The notes under the pieces: generated by a model
What the model was told of the DNA's origin: nothing
Database searches by the model: none
Seen by the model: only the letters and a program-made list of their open reading frames with translations
Source: Methylibium rhizosphaerae
GTDB taxonomy: Bacteria > Pseudomonadota > Gammaproteobacteria > Burkholderiales > Burkholderiaceae_C
Direction: 5' to 3'
Length of the DNA: 64,000 nt
Assembly (NCBI RefSeq): GCF_006386545.1
Contig: NZ_SWAR01000002.1
Location: forward strand, 225,842-289,841
Program-made: the position numbers and the translations under genes
Shown here: positions 7,999 through 16,298 of the stretch, one piece after another
How the letters are laid out: every line of letters begins with the position of its first letter
Numbering within the stretch: position 1 is the stretch's first letter

Positions 7999-8691
7999 AT
8001 GACCTCGCAAGCCTCGCCCCGCCGCGCCCTCGTGGTGATCGACGTGCAGAACGAATACTTCACCGGCGGCCTGCAGATCGAATACCCGCCGGTCGAGCAG
8101 ACCCTGCCCAACATCGCCCGTGCCATGGATGCGGCGCATGCCGCCGGCATCCCGGTGGTGGTGGTGCAGCACTCGGAGCCGCCCGAGTCGCCGCTGTTCG
8201 GCAAGGGCACGACTCACTGGCCGTTGCATGAAGCCGTGGCCGGCCGCCCCCGAGACCACTACATCGAGAAGCACTGGCCCAGCGTCTTCACCGGCACGGA
8301 CTTCGCCGACTGGCTGAGCCGGCACGGCATCGACACCCTCACCGTGGTGGGCTACATGACCCAGAATTGCGATGCCTCCACTGTCTTCGAAGCCACGCAT
8401 CGCGGCCTCAAGGTCGAGTTCCTCGCCGACGCGAGCGGCGCCATCCCCTATGCCAACGGCGCCGGCAGCGCGAGCGCCGAGGAGATCCACCGCGTGTTCA
8501 GCGTGGTGTTCCACAGCCGTTTCGCGGCGGTGGCCAGCACCGGCGACTGGATCGATGCGGTGAAGGACCGCACGCCGCTGCCGATGGACAACATCCCCGC
8601 GTCATTCGCGCGCGGCCGCGCCACGGCGTCAGCCGGGGCTGACAGCCGGACGAGCCCTGCGCCGCTGCCGGTGCAGGGCAGCGCTTCCTAG
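7999..8691 (+). CDS. isochorismatase-family cysteine hydrolase
   Basis: 230 residues of the cysteine hydrolase superfamily (isochorismatase, nicotinamidase, N-carbamoylsarcosine amidase). The triad can be read as Asp15 (ALVVIDVQNEYF), Lys91 (EKHWPSVF) and Cys124 (MTQNCDAST). An AAAGGAG ribosome site precedes ATG 7999. The C-terminal 25 residues are low-complexity. It is divergent from the GlxA-type regulator, which fits a regulator-hydrolase pair acting on a small amide or hydroxamate; the substrate is not known. Confidence 0.88.
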   Translation: MTSQASPRRALVVIDVQNEYFTGGLQIEYPPVEQTLPNIARAMDAAHAAGIPVVVVQHSEPPESPLFGKGTTHWPLHEAVAGRPRDHYIEKHWPSVFTGTDFADWLSRHGIDTLTVVGYMTQNCDASTVFEATHRGLKVEFLADASGAIPYANGAGSASAEEIHRVFSVVFHSRFAAVASTGDWIDAVKDRTPLPMDNIPASFARGRATASAGADSRTSPAPLPVQGSAS

Positions 8692-8742
8692 CATCGACTC
8701 CACACCCGCGTGTTTTTCTGCGCGGGGAAAAGGAGACTCATC

Positions 8743-8916
8743 ATGCTCAAGTGGGCGTTGATCTTTGCAGTGATCGCCGTGGTGGCCGGCCTGTTCGGCT
8801 TCACCGGCATTGCCGCCGGCGCAGCGGGTATCGCGAAGGTTCTCTTCTTCATCTTCGTGGTGCTGTTCGTGCTGGCGCTCATCCTCGGCGTGACGGTGTT
8901 CAAGGCCGTCAAATAG
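8743..8916 (+). CDS. DUF1328 small membrane protein (YtjA-like)
   Basis: 57 residues, almost entirely hydrophobic: two membrane helices (about 3-24 and 29-54) joined by a short Gly/Ala turn, [16 protein letters not shown] at the start. This is the usual length and pattern of DUF1328 (YtjA). A strong AAAAGGAG site precedes ATG 8743. Family members are often induced by envelope stress; the molecular role is unknown. Confidence 0.88.
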   Translation: MLKWALIFAVIAVVAGLFGFTGIAAGAAGIAKVLFFIFVVLFVLALILGVTVFKAVK

Positions 8917-8920
8917 AGGC

Positions 8921-8967
8921 GGCTGCGGCGTTGCGGCTCAGCCGAGCCGAGCAGCAGCGCCGCAGCC
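8921..8967. terminator. GC-rich hairpin between DUF1328 and fpr
   Basis: Arms ggctgcggcg (8921-8930) and cgccgcagcc (8958-8967) are perfectly complementary around a 27 nt loop that itself contains a smaller ggctcagcc-type dyad. It lies between convergent genes, as expected for a shared terminator. No T-tract follows on either strand, so it could instead be a stability structure. Confidence 0.35.
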
Positions 8968-8990
8968 CGAGCGGTGCAGGCTCCACCGGC

Positions 8991-9761
8991 TCACTTCTCG
9001 ACGAAGGCCCGCTCGATCACATAGTGGCCCTGGTGGCTCATGTTGCCTTCCTTGAGGCCGAGCTTGTCGAACCAGGCGCGCACGTCCTTCAGCATCTCCG
9101 GGCTGCCGCACAGCATGAAGCGGTCCTGCTCCAGGTCGGCCTTGCGGCCGATGTCCTGGAACAGCTTGCCGGTCTCGAGCAGCGTGGTGAGGCGGCCCTG
9201 GTTGCGGAAGGCCTCGCGGGTGACGGTGGGGTAGTAGATGAGCTGCGTGGCGACCTGCTCGCCGAAGAACTCGTTCTTCTTGAGGTCGTGCTCGATGAGG
9301 TCGTGGTAGGCCAGTTCGTCGACCTGGCGGCAGCCGTGCACCAGCACCACCTTCTCGAAGTGCTCGTACACCTCGGGGTCGCGGATCACGCTCATGAAGG
9401 GGGCTAGGCCGGTGCCGGTGGACAGCAGGTACAGCGTCCTGCCCGGCAGCAGGTTCTGCAGCAGCAAGGTGCCGGAGGCCTTGCGGCCGATGAGCACCGT
9501 GTCGCCGGGCTTCACATGCTGCAGGCGCGAGGTGAGCGGGCCGTCCTGCACCTTGATGCTCAGGAACTCGAGGTTCTCTTCGTAGTGCGGGCTCACCATC
9601 GAGTAGGCGCGCAGCAGCGGGCGGCCGTCGACCTGGAGACCGATCATCGTGAACTGGCCGCTCTGGTAGCGGAAACCGGGGTCGCGGGTGGTGGTGAAGG
9701 AAAACAGCCGGTCGGTCCAGTGGTGGACGTCCAGAACCTTCGATTCGTACACATTGCTCAT
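8991..9761 (-). CDS. fpr: ferredoxin--NADP+ reductase
   Basis: 256 residues, the length of bacterial Fpr (subclass I). The FAD site is seen as LLRAYSMVSPHYEENLEF and the NADP-binding part as LYLLSTGTGLAPFMSVIRDP, then FMLCGSPEMLKDV near the C-terminus. The end AFVEK, with a residue after the aromatic, matches the Rhodobacter/Azotobacter type. It transfers electrons between NADPH and ferredoxin or flavodoxin in the cytoplasm. The frame continues to 9824, but ATG 9761 (MSNVYESKVL) matches the family start. Single gene. Confidence 0.93.
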   Translation of the reverse strand: MSNVYESKVLDVHHWTDRLFSFTTTRDPGFRYQSGQFTMIGLQVDGRPLLRAYSMVSPHYEENLEFLSIKVQDGPLTSRLQHVKPGDTVLIGRKASGTLLLQNLLPGRTLYLLSTGTGLAPFMSVIRDPEVYEHFEKVVLVHGCRQVDELAYHDLIEHDLKKNEFFGEQVATQLIYYPTVTREAFRNQGRLTTLLETGKLFQDIGRKADLEQDRFMLCGSPEMLKDVRAWFDKLGLKEGNMSHQGHYVIERAFVEK

Positions 9762-9977
9762 CGACTCAACCTCAGCGACTTTTCCTGGTTTGCAAGCTGC
9801 GCCAACCGGCGCAAAAAGCGCCAAGGATAAATCCCCCGGCCATGCCGGTCGGAAAGGACCAGGTGCAAACCTTTGTCCGCCACCGGTTCCAGGGCCGTCA
9901 ACCGTGCGGTTTTTGGCGCAGGCGGCGTTCCCTGGCGGCGCGCCTGCTCAGGCGCCGGGCGCTGCAGCGCCCCCCGC

Positions 9978-10826
9978 TCAGTTCACCGCCAGGGGCTGCC
10001 GGCGCTTCGGCGGCGGGAAGGCGGTGTCGAGGGCGGCCAGCGTCTCGCGGTCGAGCTGCACGTCGGCGGCCGCCAGGTTCGCGCGCAGGTGTTCGGTCTT
10101 CACCGCCTTGGGGATGGCGATCACGCCGCCGTCACGCAGCGTCCAGGCCAGTGCCAGCTGGGCCGCGGTGATGCCGCGCCGCAGGCCGAGCTCGGCGAGC
10201 ATGATGTTGCGGGCAAGCTCGGCCTGGTCGATCGGGCTGTAGGCCATCAGGGGCACGCCGCGTTCACGCTGCCACGGCAGCAGGTCGAACTCGACGCCGC
10301 GCTGGCTCATCGAGTACCACACCTGGTTGGCCGCGCAGGCGCCCGACACCGGCCACAGCTCCTGCAGGTCGTCGACGTCACAGTTGCTCACACCCCAGTG
10401 GCGGATGCTCTGCCGGGCGCGCAGCGCCTCGAACCCTTCGACGGTCTCGCGCAGCGGGTGCGAGCCCCGCCAGTGCAGCAGGTACAGGTCGATGTGATCG
10501 AGCCCCAGCCGCGCCAGGCTGCGTTCGCAGGCGGCCACCGTGCCGGCACGGCTGGCGTTGTGCGGGTAGACCTTGCTCACGATGAACAGCTCTTCCCGCC
10601 TCACGTCTCCCGCCTGCACCGCGCCGCGCAGCGCCTCGCCGACCACGCTCTCGGCGCCGCCTTCGCCATACATCTCGGCGGTGTCGATGAGCCGGTAGCC
10701 CATCTCGATGGCCTCTCGCACGGCCGCCACCTCGCCGGCGCGGGTGCGTGCCGACTCGCCCATGCGCCAGGTGCCCAGCCCCAGCGCCGGCACCTTCTCG
10801 CCACCCGGCAGACTCACGTGTTTCAT
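9978..10826 (-). CDS. aldo/keto reductase
   Basis: 282 residues of the aldo/keto reductase TIM barrel. The catalytic tetrad can be read as Asp48 and Tyr53 (GYRLIDTAEMYGEGG), Lys85 (FIVSKVYPHN) and His118 (LYLLHWRGSHP). The NADPH-binding end is seen as GVIAIPKAVKTEHLRANL. It reduces small aldehydes or ketones with NADPH in the cytoplasm; the natural substrate is unknown. ATG 10826 was chosen over 10904 by family start. It is divergent from the M61 peptidase with 80 bp between them. Confidence 0.92.
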   Translation of the reverse strand: MKHVSLPGGEKVPALGLGTWRMGESARTRAGEVAAVREAIEMGYRLIDTAEMYGEGGAESVVGEALRGAVQAGDVRREELFIVSKVYPHNASRAGTVAACERSLARLGLDHIDLYLLHWRGSHPLRETVEGFEALRARQSIRHWGVSNCDVDDLQELWPVSGACAANQVWYSMSQRGVEFDLLPWQRERGVPLMAYSPIDQAELARNIMLAELGLRRGITAAQLALAWTLRDGGVIAIPKAVKTEHLRANLAAADVQLDRETLAALDTAFPPPKRRQPLAVN

Positions 10827-10906
10827 CGTCTCGTGTTCCTTCGGGCGCGGCACGGGGCGCCCGTCTCCGTTATCGTGCGCGCTTTCACAAGGGACTGCCA
10901 ACATTC

Positions 10907-12817
10907 ATGACATTCAACCGACTGTCGCGACGGGCACTGGTGTTCGCCAGCAGCCTGTGCATGGCCTTCGCCGCCGCCTCACAAGGGCTGGCGGCTGCCA
11001 AGGACGAACCCTATCTGGGCCCCATCTCGCTGCAGGTCGACGCCACCGACCTTGACCGCAAGATATTTCGCGTGCGTGAAACGCTGCCGGTGCAGGCCGG
11101 CCGGCTCACGCTGCTGTATCCGCGCTGGATCCCAGGCCACCACGGCCCTACGGCCGACGCCGGCAAGCTGGCCGGCCTGAAGGTCAGCGCCGGCGGCACG
11201 CCGCTGGCGTGGACACGCGACGCGGTGGAGCCGCACGTCTTCCACGTCGACGTGCCGCAAGGCGCAAGTGCGCTGCAGCTGGAATTCGAGCACCTGTCGC
11301 CCGTCACCAGCGACACCGGGCGCGTGACGATGACCCGCGAGATGCTCGGCGTGCAGTGGCACACGGTGCTGCTGTACCCGGCCGGCCATGCGGCGAGCCG
11401 CATCGAGGTGGCGCCCAGCCTGAAGCTGCCCGCCGGCTGGCAGCACGGCACCGCGCTGCGGCCCGACCCGGCCCGGCCGGCCGCCGAAGGCTGGACCCAC
11501 TACCGCAACGTCTCGGTCGAGACACTGGTCGATTCGCCTGTCTTCGCCGGCCGGCACTTCAGGCGGGTCGAGCTCGAAGGACCGGGCTCGCGCCGCCCGG
11601 TGGTGCTCAACATGATGGGCGACGACCCGTCGCACATCACGGCCACCGTCGAGCAGCTCAACGCGCACCGGCAGCTCGTGCTGCAGGGCGACCGGCTGTT
11701 CGGCGCGCGCCACTTCGCGCACTACGACTTCCTGCTCGCCATGAGCGACAGCTTCGGCGGCATCGGCCTGGAGCACCACCAGTCGAGCGAGAACGCCGTG
11801 AAGCCCGGCTACTTCAAGGACTGGGGCAAGGCAATCCTGTCGCGCGACCTGCTGCCGCATGAATACGTGCACTCGTGGAACGGCAAGTTCCGCCGCCCTG
11901 CCGAGCTGACCACCGCGCACTACAACGAACCGATGCGCGACAGCCTGCTGTGGGTCTACGAAGGCCAGACGCAGTACTGGGGCAACGTGCTCACCGTCCG
12001 CACCGGCCTGGCCACGCTCGAACAGGCGCGCGACGGCTGGGCCACGATCGCCGCCTGGGCCGAACGCCGCGCCGGCCGCCAGTGGCGCAACCTGCAGGAC
12101 ACCACGCAGGAAGCCATCATCGGCTGGCGGGCGCAGAAGGACTGGGCCGACTGGCAGCGCGGCGCCGACTACTACGACGAGGCTGCGCTCATCTGGCTCG
12201 ATGCCGACACGCTGATCCGCGAACGCTCGGGCGGCAGGAAGTCGCTCGACGACTTCGCCCGTGCCTTCTTCGGCGTGGAGGACGGCCGGGTCGCGCCCCT
12301 CACGTACACCTTCGACGACGTGGTGAAGACGCTCAACGGCGTGCTGGCCCACGACTGGGCCCGCTTCCTGCGCGAACGGCTCGACAGCCACGACAAGGCG
12401 CCGCTCGACGGCCTGGCGCGCGGCGGCTGGAAGCTCGTCTACACCGAAACGCCGAGCGAGTCCTTCAAGGCGGAGGAGGCCGACGCCAAGCGCACCCACC
12501 TGAACCATTCCATCGGCCTGTCGGTGGACAACGGCAGCGGCAAGTTGACCACGGTGAACTGGGACAGCCCGGCCTGGCGCGCCGGCGTCGCCCCCGGCGC
12601 CACGCTGGTGGCGGTGAACCTGCGGGCCTTCAAGCCCGAGCTGCTGAAGGACGCCGTCACCGCCGCCAAGGACGGCCGGGGGCTGGAGCTGCTCCTGAAG
12701 GAAGGCGACGACTACCGCATCGTGCGCATCGATTACCGCGGCGGCCTGCGCTACCCGAAGCTCGAGCGCCTGCCCGGCACCGAGGACCGCCTGAGCAAGC
12801 TGCTGGCGCCGCGTTGA
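10907..12817 (+). CDS. M61 family metallopeptidase (glycyl aminopeptidase-like) with PDZ domain
   Basis: 636 residues with an N-terminal signal peptide (basic start, hydrophobic run, cleavage near residue 31), so it is exported, probably to the periplasm. Residues about 35-250 fit the M61 N-terminal beta domain. The zinc motif HEYVHSWNGK has His318, Glu319 and His322. A C-terminal PDZ-like domain (about 530-610) carries DSPAWRAGVAPGATLVAVN. The family prefers N-terminal Gly or Ala peptides. ATG 10907 was chosen because the upstream extension is antisense to the reductase gene and lacks a signal peptide. Confidence 0.92.
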   Translation: MTFNRLSRRALVFASSLCMAFAAASQGLAAAKDEPYLGPISLQVDATDLDRKIFRVRETLPVQAGRLTLLYPRWIPGHHGPTADAGKLAGLKVSAGGTPLAWTRDAVEPHVFHVDVPQGASALQLEFEHLSPVTSDTGRVTMTREMLGVQWHTVLLYPAGHAASRIEVAPSLKLPAGWQHGTALRPDPARPAAEGWTHYRNVSVETLVDSPVFAGRHFRRVELEGPGSRRPVVLNMMGDDPSHITATVEQLNAHRQLVLQGDRLFGARHFAHYDFLLAMSDSFGGIGLEHHQSSENAVKPGYFKDWGKAILSRDLLPHEYVHSWNGKFRRPAELTTAHYNEPMRDSLLWVYEGQTQYWGNVLTVRTGLATLEQARDGWATIAAWAERRAGRQWRNLQDTTQEAIIGWRAQKDWADWQRGADYYDEAALIWLDADTLIRERSGGRKSLDDFARAFFGVEDGRVAPLTYTFDDVVKTLNGVLAHDWARFLRERLDSHDKAPLDGLARGGWKLVYTETPSESFKAEEADAKRTHLNHSIGLSVDNGSGKLTTVNWDSPAWRAGVAPGATLVAVNLRAFKPELLKDAVTAAKDGRGLELLLKEGDDYRIVRIDYRGGLRYPKLERLPGTEDRLSKLLAPR

Positions 12818-12940
12818 GGGCAGTGGCCGCATGCCAGGTGCGTGACATGCGGCCCGAACAATCGATTACGAGGGCCGCCCGCGCCTGCCGCATCATCCGC
12901 GGTCGATACACTTGCGACCTTTCGCCCCTCGTACCGTTTC

Positions 12941-13747
12941 ATGGCTGTCGTCTCCCGCTCCCACGCTCCCGCCACTGCGGCCTTTGCCCTGCGGAGCGCC
13001 GCGCTGACGCTGGTGTGTGTGGTACTCAAGACCACCGACCTCGCCAGGCTGGCCGAAGAGCTGGACACGCGCATCGGCGCCACGCCGGAGCTCTTCGACA
13101 ACGACCCGGTGGCGATCGACCTGTCACCGGTGCGCGAGGCGGCCGAGGCGATCGACTTCGCCGCGCTGATCGGGCTGCTGCGGCAGCACCGCATGCTGCC
13201 CATCGCCGCCAAGGGCGGCAGCCCGCAGCAGATGGCCGACGCGCTGGCTGCCGGCCTGGCCGAGGCCCCCGAAGGCGGCCTGCCGGCGCGCGCCGAAGCG
13301 GCCGAGCCCGCAACAACCCAGGCTGAAGCGCCGAAGCAGCCCGAGGCCCCCTCGCCTGCGCCGCAACAGGCGCAGCAGCAACCACCGCCGCCACAGCAGC
13401 ACCAGCAGGCGGTGCGCACCCTGCTCATCGACAAGCCGCTTCGTTCAGGCCAGCAGGTGTATGCCAAGGGCGCCGACGTGGTGGTGCTCGCGGCGGTGAA
13501 CCCGGGCGCCGAGGTCATCGCCGACGGCAGCATCCACGTGTATGCGCCGCTGCGCGGCCGTGCGATCGCCGGCGCCAAGGGCTACGAGCAGGCCCGCATC
13601 TTCACCACCTGCATGGAGGCGCAGCTCGTCTCCATTGCGGGCACCTACCGCACCACCGAAGTGCCCTGGCCGGCCGACGTGCTCGGCAAGCCCGCTTCGG
13701 TGCGCCTCGAAGGCGACAAGCTCATCGTCGAGCCGCTGAAGGCTTAG
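12941..13747 (+). CDS. minC: septum site-determining protein MinC
   Basis: 268 residues. The N-terminal domain (about 1-105) ends with AAKGGSPQQMADALA; the C-terminal MinC domain (about 160-268) has RSGQQVYAKGADVVVLAAVNPGAEVIADGSIHVYAPLRGRAIAG, the beta-helix that binds MinD and FtsZ. Between them is a linker of about 50 residues rich in Gln, Pro and Ala, including a run of prolines. It blocks Z-ring assembly near the poles. First gene of minC-minD-minE-rdgC; 31 bp to minD. Confidence 0.95.
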   Translation: MAVVSRSHAPATAAFALRSAALTLVCVVLKTTDLARLAEELDTRIGATPELFDNDPVAIDLSPVREAAEAIDFAALIGLLRQHRMLPIAAKGGSPQQMADALAAGLAEAPEGGLPARAEAAEPATTQAEAPKQPEAPSPAPQQAQQQPPPPQQHQQAVRTLLIDKPLRSGQQVYAKGADVVVLAAVNPGAEVIADGSIHVYAPLRGRAIAGAKGYEQARIFTTCMEAQLVSIAGTYRTTEVPWPADVLGKPASVRLEGDKLIVEPLKA

Positions 13748-13778
13748 CAGTTTCCAGTTTCGAAAGGACCCATACCCG

Positions 13779-14600
13779 ATGGCCACCAAGATCATCGTCG
13801 TGACCTCCGGCAAGGGAGGCGTCGGCAAGACGACCACCAGCGCGAGCTTCGCGTCAGGCCTGGCCCTGGCCGGCCACAAGACCGCCGTGATCGACTTCGA
13901 CGTCGGCCTGCGCAACCTCGACCTCATCATGGGTTGCGAGCGGCGCGTGGTGTACGACCTCATCAACGTGATCCACAACGAGGCCAACCTCAACCAGGCG
14001 CTCATCAAGGACAAGCAGTGCGAGAACCTGTTCGTGCTGGCGGCCTCGCAGACGCGCGACAAGGAAGCGCTGACGCAGGACGGCGTGGAGCGGGTGCTCA
14101 AGGACCTGGCCGACATGGGCTTCGAGTACATCGTGTGCGACTCGCCCGCCGGCATCGAGACCGGCGCCCTGATGGCGATGCACTACGCCGACGAAGCCCT
14201 GGTGGTCACCAACCCCGAGGTTTCGTCGGTGCGCGATTCCGACCGCATCCTCGGCATCCTGGCCTCCAAGACCAGGCGGGCCATCGAAGGCAAGGAGCCG
14301 ATCAGGGAGCACCTGCTGATCACCCGCTACAACCCCAACCGCGTGCAGGGCGGGCAGATGCTGTCGCTCACCGACATCCAGGAGATCCTGCGCATCCCGC
14401 TCATCGGCGTGATCCCCGAGTCCGAGACGGTGCTCGACGCGTCGAACCAGGGCATCCCGGCCATCCACATGAAGGGCACCGAAGTGTCGGAGGCCTACAA
14501 GGACGTGGTCGGCCGCTTCCTCGGCGAAGACAAGCCGATGCGCTTCACCGACGCGGTGAAGCCCGGCTTCTTCAAGCGCGTGTTCGGCGGCGGGAGGTAA
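13779..14600 (+). CDS. minD: septum site-determining protein MinD
   Basis: 273 residues, the usual MinD length. The deviant Walker A motif is SGKGGVGKTTT near residue 10, with FDVGLRNLDLIMG and the switch region YIVCDSPAGIETGALMA. The C-terminal amphipathic membrane-targeting helix is seen as GFFKRVFGG. This membrane ATPase recruits MinC and is released by MinE. It lies 6 bp upstream of minE. Confidence 0.97.
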   Translation: MATKIIVVTSGKGGVGKTTTSASFASGLALAGHKTAVIDFDVGLRNLDLIMGCERRVVYDLINVIHNEANLNQALIKDKQCENLFVLAASQTRDKEALTQDGVERVLKDLADMGFEYIVCDSPAGIETGALMAMHYADEALVVTNPEVSSVRDSDRILGILASKTRRAIEGKEPIREHLLITRYNPNRVQGGQMLSLTDIQEILRIPLIGVIPESETVLDASNQGIPAIHMKGTEVSEAYKDVVGRFLGEDKPMRFTDAVKPGFFKRVFGGGR

Positions 14601-14606
14601 GCACCC

Positions 14607-14873
14607 ATGTCCTTCCTGTCCCGTTTGCTGGGCGAGAAGAAGCCCACCGCGACCGTCGCGAAGGAGCGGCTGCAGATCATCCTGGCGCACGAGCGCTCCG
14701 GCCGCGGCGGCGCACGCCCCAACTATCTGCCCGACCTGCAGCGCGAGCTCGTCGCGGTGATCTCGAAATACGTGTCGATCAAGCCCGACGACATCAAGGT
14801 GAACCTGGAGCGCCAGGACCATCTCGACGTGCTCGAAGTGAAGATCGAACTGCCGGAAACGCCGGCGAAGTGA
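14607..14873 (+). CDS. minE: cell division topological specificity factor MinE
   Basis: 88 residues. The N-terminal [30 protein letters not shown] contains the membrane-targeting and MinD-interacting segments, and the C-terminal half forms the topological specificity domain ([16 protein letters not shown]). It stimulates MinD ATPase and drives pole-to-pole oscillation. It follows minD by 6 bp and precedes rdgC by 13 bp. Confidence 0.97.
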   Translation: MSFLSRLLGEKKPTATVAKERLQIILAHERSGRGGARPNYLPDLQRELVAVISKYVSIKPDDIKVNLERQDHLDVLEVKIELPETPAK

Positions 14874-14886
14874 CCTGGTTGCGACG

Positions 14887-15882
14887 ATGTTCAAGAACAT
14901 CCTGATCTATCGCATCACGCAGTGGCAGCCGCCGCCGCTGAGCGAAATCGAAGGCCGCCTCGACGGCTCCCGCTTCATCGAATGCGGCGCCTCGCAGATG
15001 GAGTCCTCCGGCTGGGTGGAGCCGCGCGGCGAGAAGCACGGCGCCCTGGTCGAAACCATCGGCGGGCAGACGGTGCTCAAGCTGTGCGTGGAGCGCAAGG
15101 CGGTGCCCGCCTCGGCGGTGAAGGCCGAGCTGGAGACGCGGCTCGACAAGGTGGAGCAGGACACCGGCCGCCGCCCCAAGGGCAAGCGCGCGAAGGAGCT
15201 CAAGGAAGAGATCGTCCATGAGCTGCTGCCGCGCGCCTTCCCGAAGCGCGGCACCACCTACGTGTGGCTCGCCCCCAAGCCGCAGCTGGTGATCGTGGGC
15301 GCCGCGAGCCTCAAGAAGGCCGACGGCATCGTGAGCCAGCTGGTCGAGCTGCTGGGCGGCGGCATCATGCTGGCGCCGCTGCAGACCCAGGTGTCGCCCG
15401 CCGCCGCGATGTCGGAGTGGCTGTCGTCGCAGGAGGCGCCTGCCGGCTTCTCGATCGACCGCGAATGCGAGCTCAAGCAACCCGACAGCGAAAAGGCCAC
15501 GGTGAAATACCTGCGCCACACGCTCGAGATGGACGAGGTGGGCGAGCACATCAAGCAGGGCAAGCTGCCCACGCAGCTCGCAATGACCTGGTCGGGCCGG
15601 GTGTCCTTCGTGCTGACCGAAACGCTGGCGGTCAAGAAGATCAAGCTGCTGGACGTGGTGCTCGAAGGCGCGGGGTCCGACGGCAAGCCCGAAGACAACG
15701 GCTTCGATGCCGACGTGGCGCTCACCACCGGTGAGCTGGGGCAGATGATCCCGGACCTGATTGCCGCGCTGGGCGGGGAGCAGGAGCCCGGGCAGCCGCC
15801 CGTGGCGCCCCAGGGCGAGCCGGCGGCCCAGGCCGCAGGCTCGACGACCCCGCCGTGGGAGTCGGAGCCGGTGGCCGCCTGA
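14887..15882 (+). CDS. rdgC: recombination-associated protein RdgC
   Basis: 331 residues of the RdgC family, a ring-shaped DNA-binding protein that limits RecA activity. Recognisable segments are MFKNILIYRI at the start, RFIECGASQMESSGWVEPRG, and the RRPKGKRAKELKEEIVHELLPRAF stretch. The body ends near residue 300; the last 30 residues are a Pro/Gln/Ala-rich tail. ATG 14887 is 13 bp after minE, so it is very likely in the min transcript, an arrangement not tied to cell division in E. coli. Confidence 0.93.
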   Translation: MFKNILIYRITQWQPPPLSEIEGRLDGSRFIECGASQMESSGWVEPRGEKHGALVETIGGQTVLKLCVERKAVPASAVKAELETRLDKVEQDTGRRPKGKRAKELKEEIVHELLPRAFPKRGTTYVWLAPKPQLVIVGAASLKKADGIVSQLVELLGGGIMLAPLQTQVSPAAAMSEWLSSQEAPAGFSIDRECELKQPDSEKATVKYLRHTLEMDEVGEHIKQGKLPTQLAMTWSGRVSFVLTETLAVKKIKLLDVVLEGAGSDGKPEDNGFDADVALTTGELGQMIPDLIAALGGEQEPGQPPVAPQGEPAAQAAGSTTPPWESEPVAA

Positions 15883-15903
15883 GGCGGCCTTCTTGCCGCG
15901 CCG

Positions 15904-16185
15904 TCAGCGGCGGCGAACGGCGAAGTAGCCGCCGTCGAGGTCGAGCAGGGTGGCGGCGAGCCAGCCATGGCCGCCGACGTACACCCGTTCGACCCCGGTG
16001 GAGCGGCAGCGCACCGACACCAGCGGCGCGCTGGTGGCCAGCACGCCCGCCAGCGCGTCGGAGCGGTCTTCCTCGATATCGAAGTCGCCGGCGTTGTAGC
16101 CGCGCGAGCGGGCGAACCGGTCGAACAGCTGGCGTTGCGGCGAGCGCGGCGTGGCGCGGCGGCAGGGCATGGCGGGGTCGAACAT
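15904..16185 (-). CDS. hypothetical protein
   Basis: 93 residues, soluble, with a basic N-terminus and a C-terminal strand pattern (APLVSVRCRSTGVERVYVGGHGWLAATLLDLDGGYFAVRRR). It lies downstream of the tad cluster on the same strand (113 bp after the TPR lipoprotein gene) and is convergent with rdgC. ATG 16185 was chosen, since the longer frame to 16302 runs into the lipoprotein gene. No family is recognised; it may or may not belong to the pilus locus. Confidence 0.55.
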   Translation of the reverse strand: MFDPAMPCRRATPRSPQRQLFDRFARSRGYNAGDFDIEEDRSDALAGVLATSAPLVSVRCRSTGVERVYVGGHGWLAATLLDLDGGYFAVRRR

Positions 16186-16298
16186 GGCTTGTCTCTTGTC
16201 TGGAATGCCGGGATTGTTCGCGCCCGGCCGCGGCGGCGCCATCCCGTCGATGAGGGCCACCGAAGGGGGGAGGTTTCCCCCGTCGGAGGGCCGCAGGG

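Noticed and set aside
10979..12832. A 617-codon open frame opposite the M61 peptidase gene
   Set aside because: Same antisense composition and no motifs; the peptidase on the plus strand is intact.
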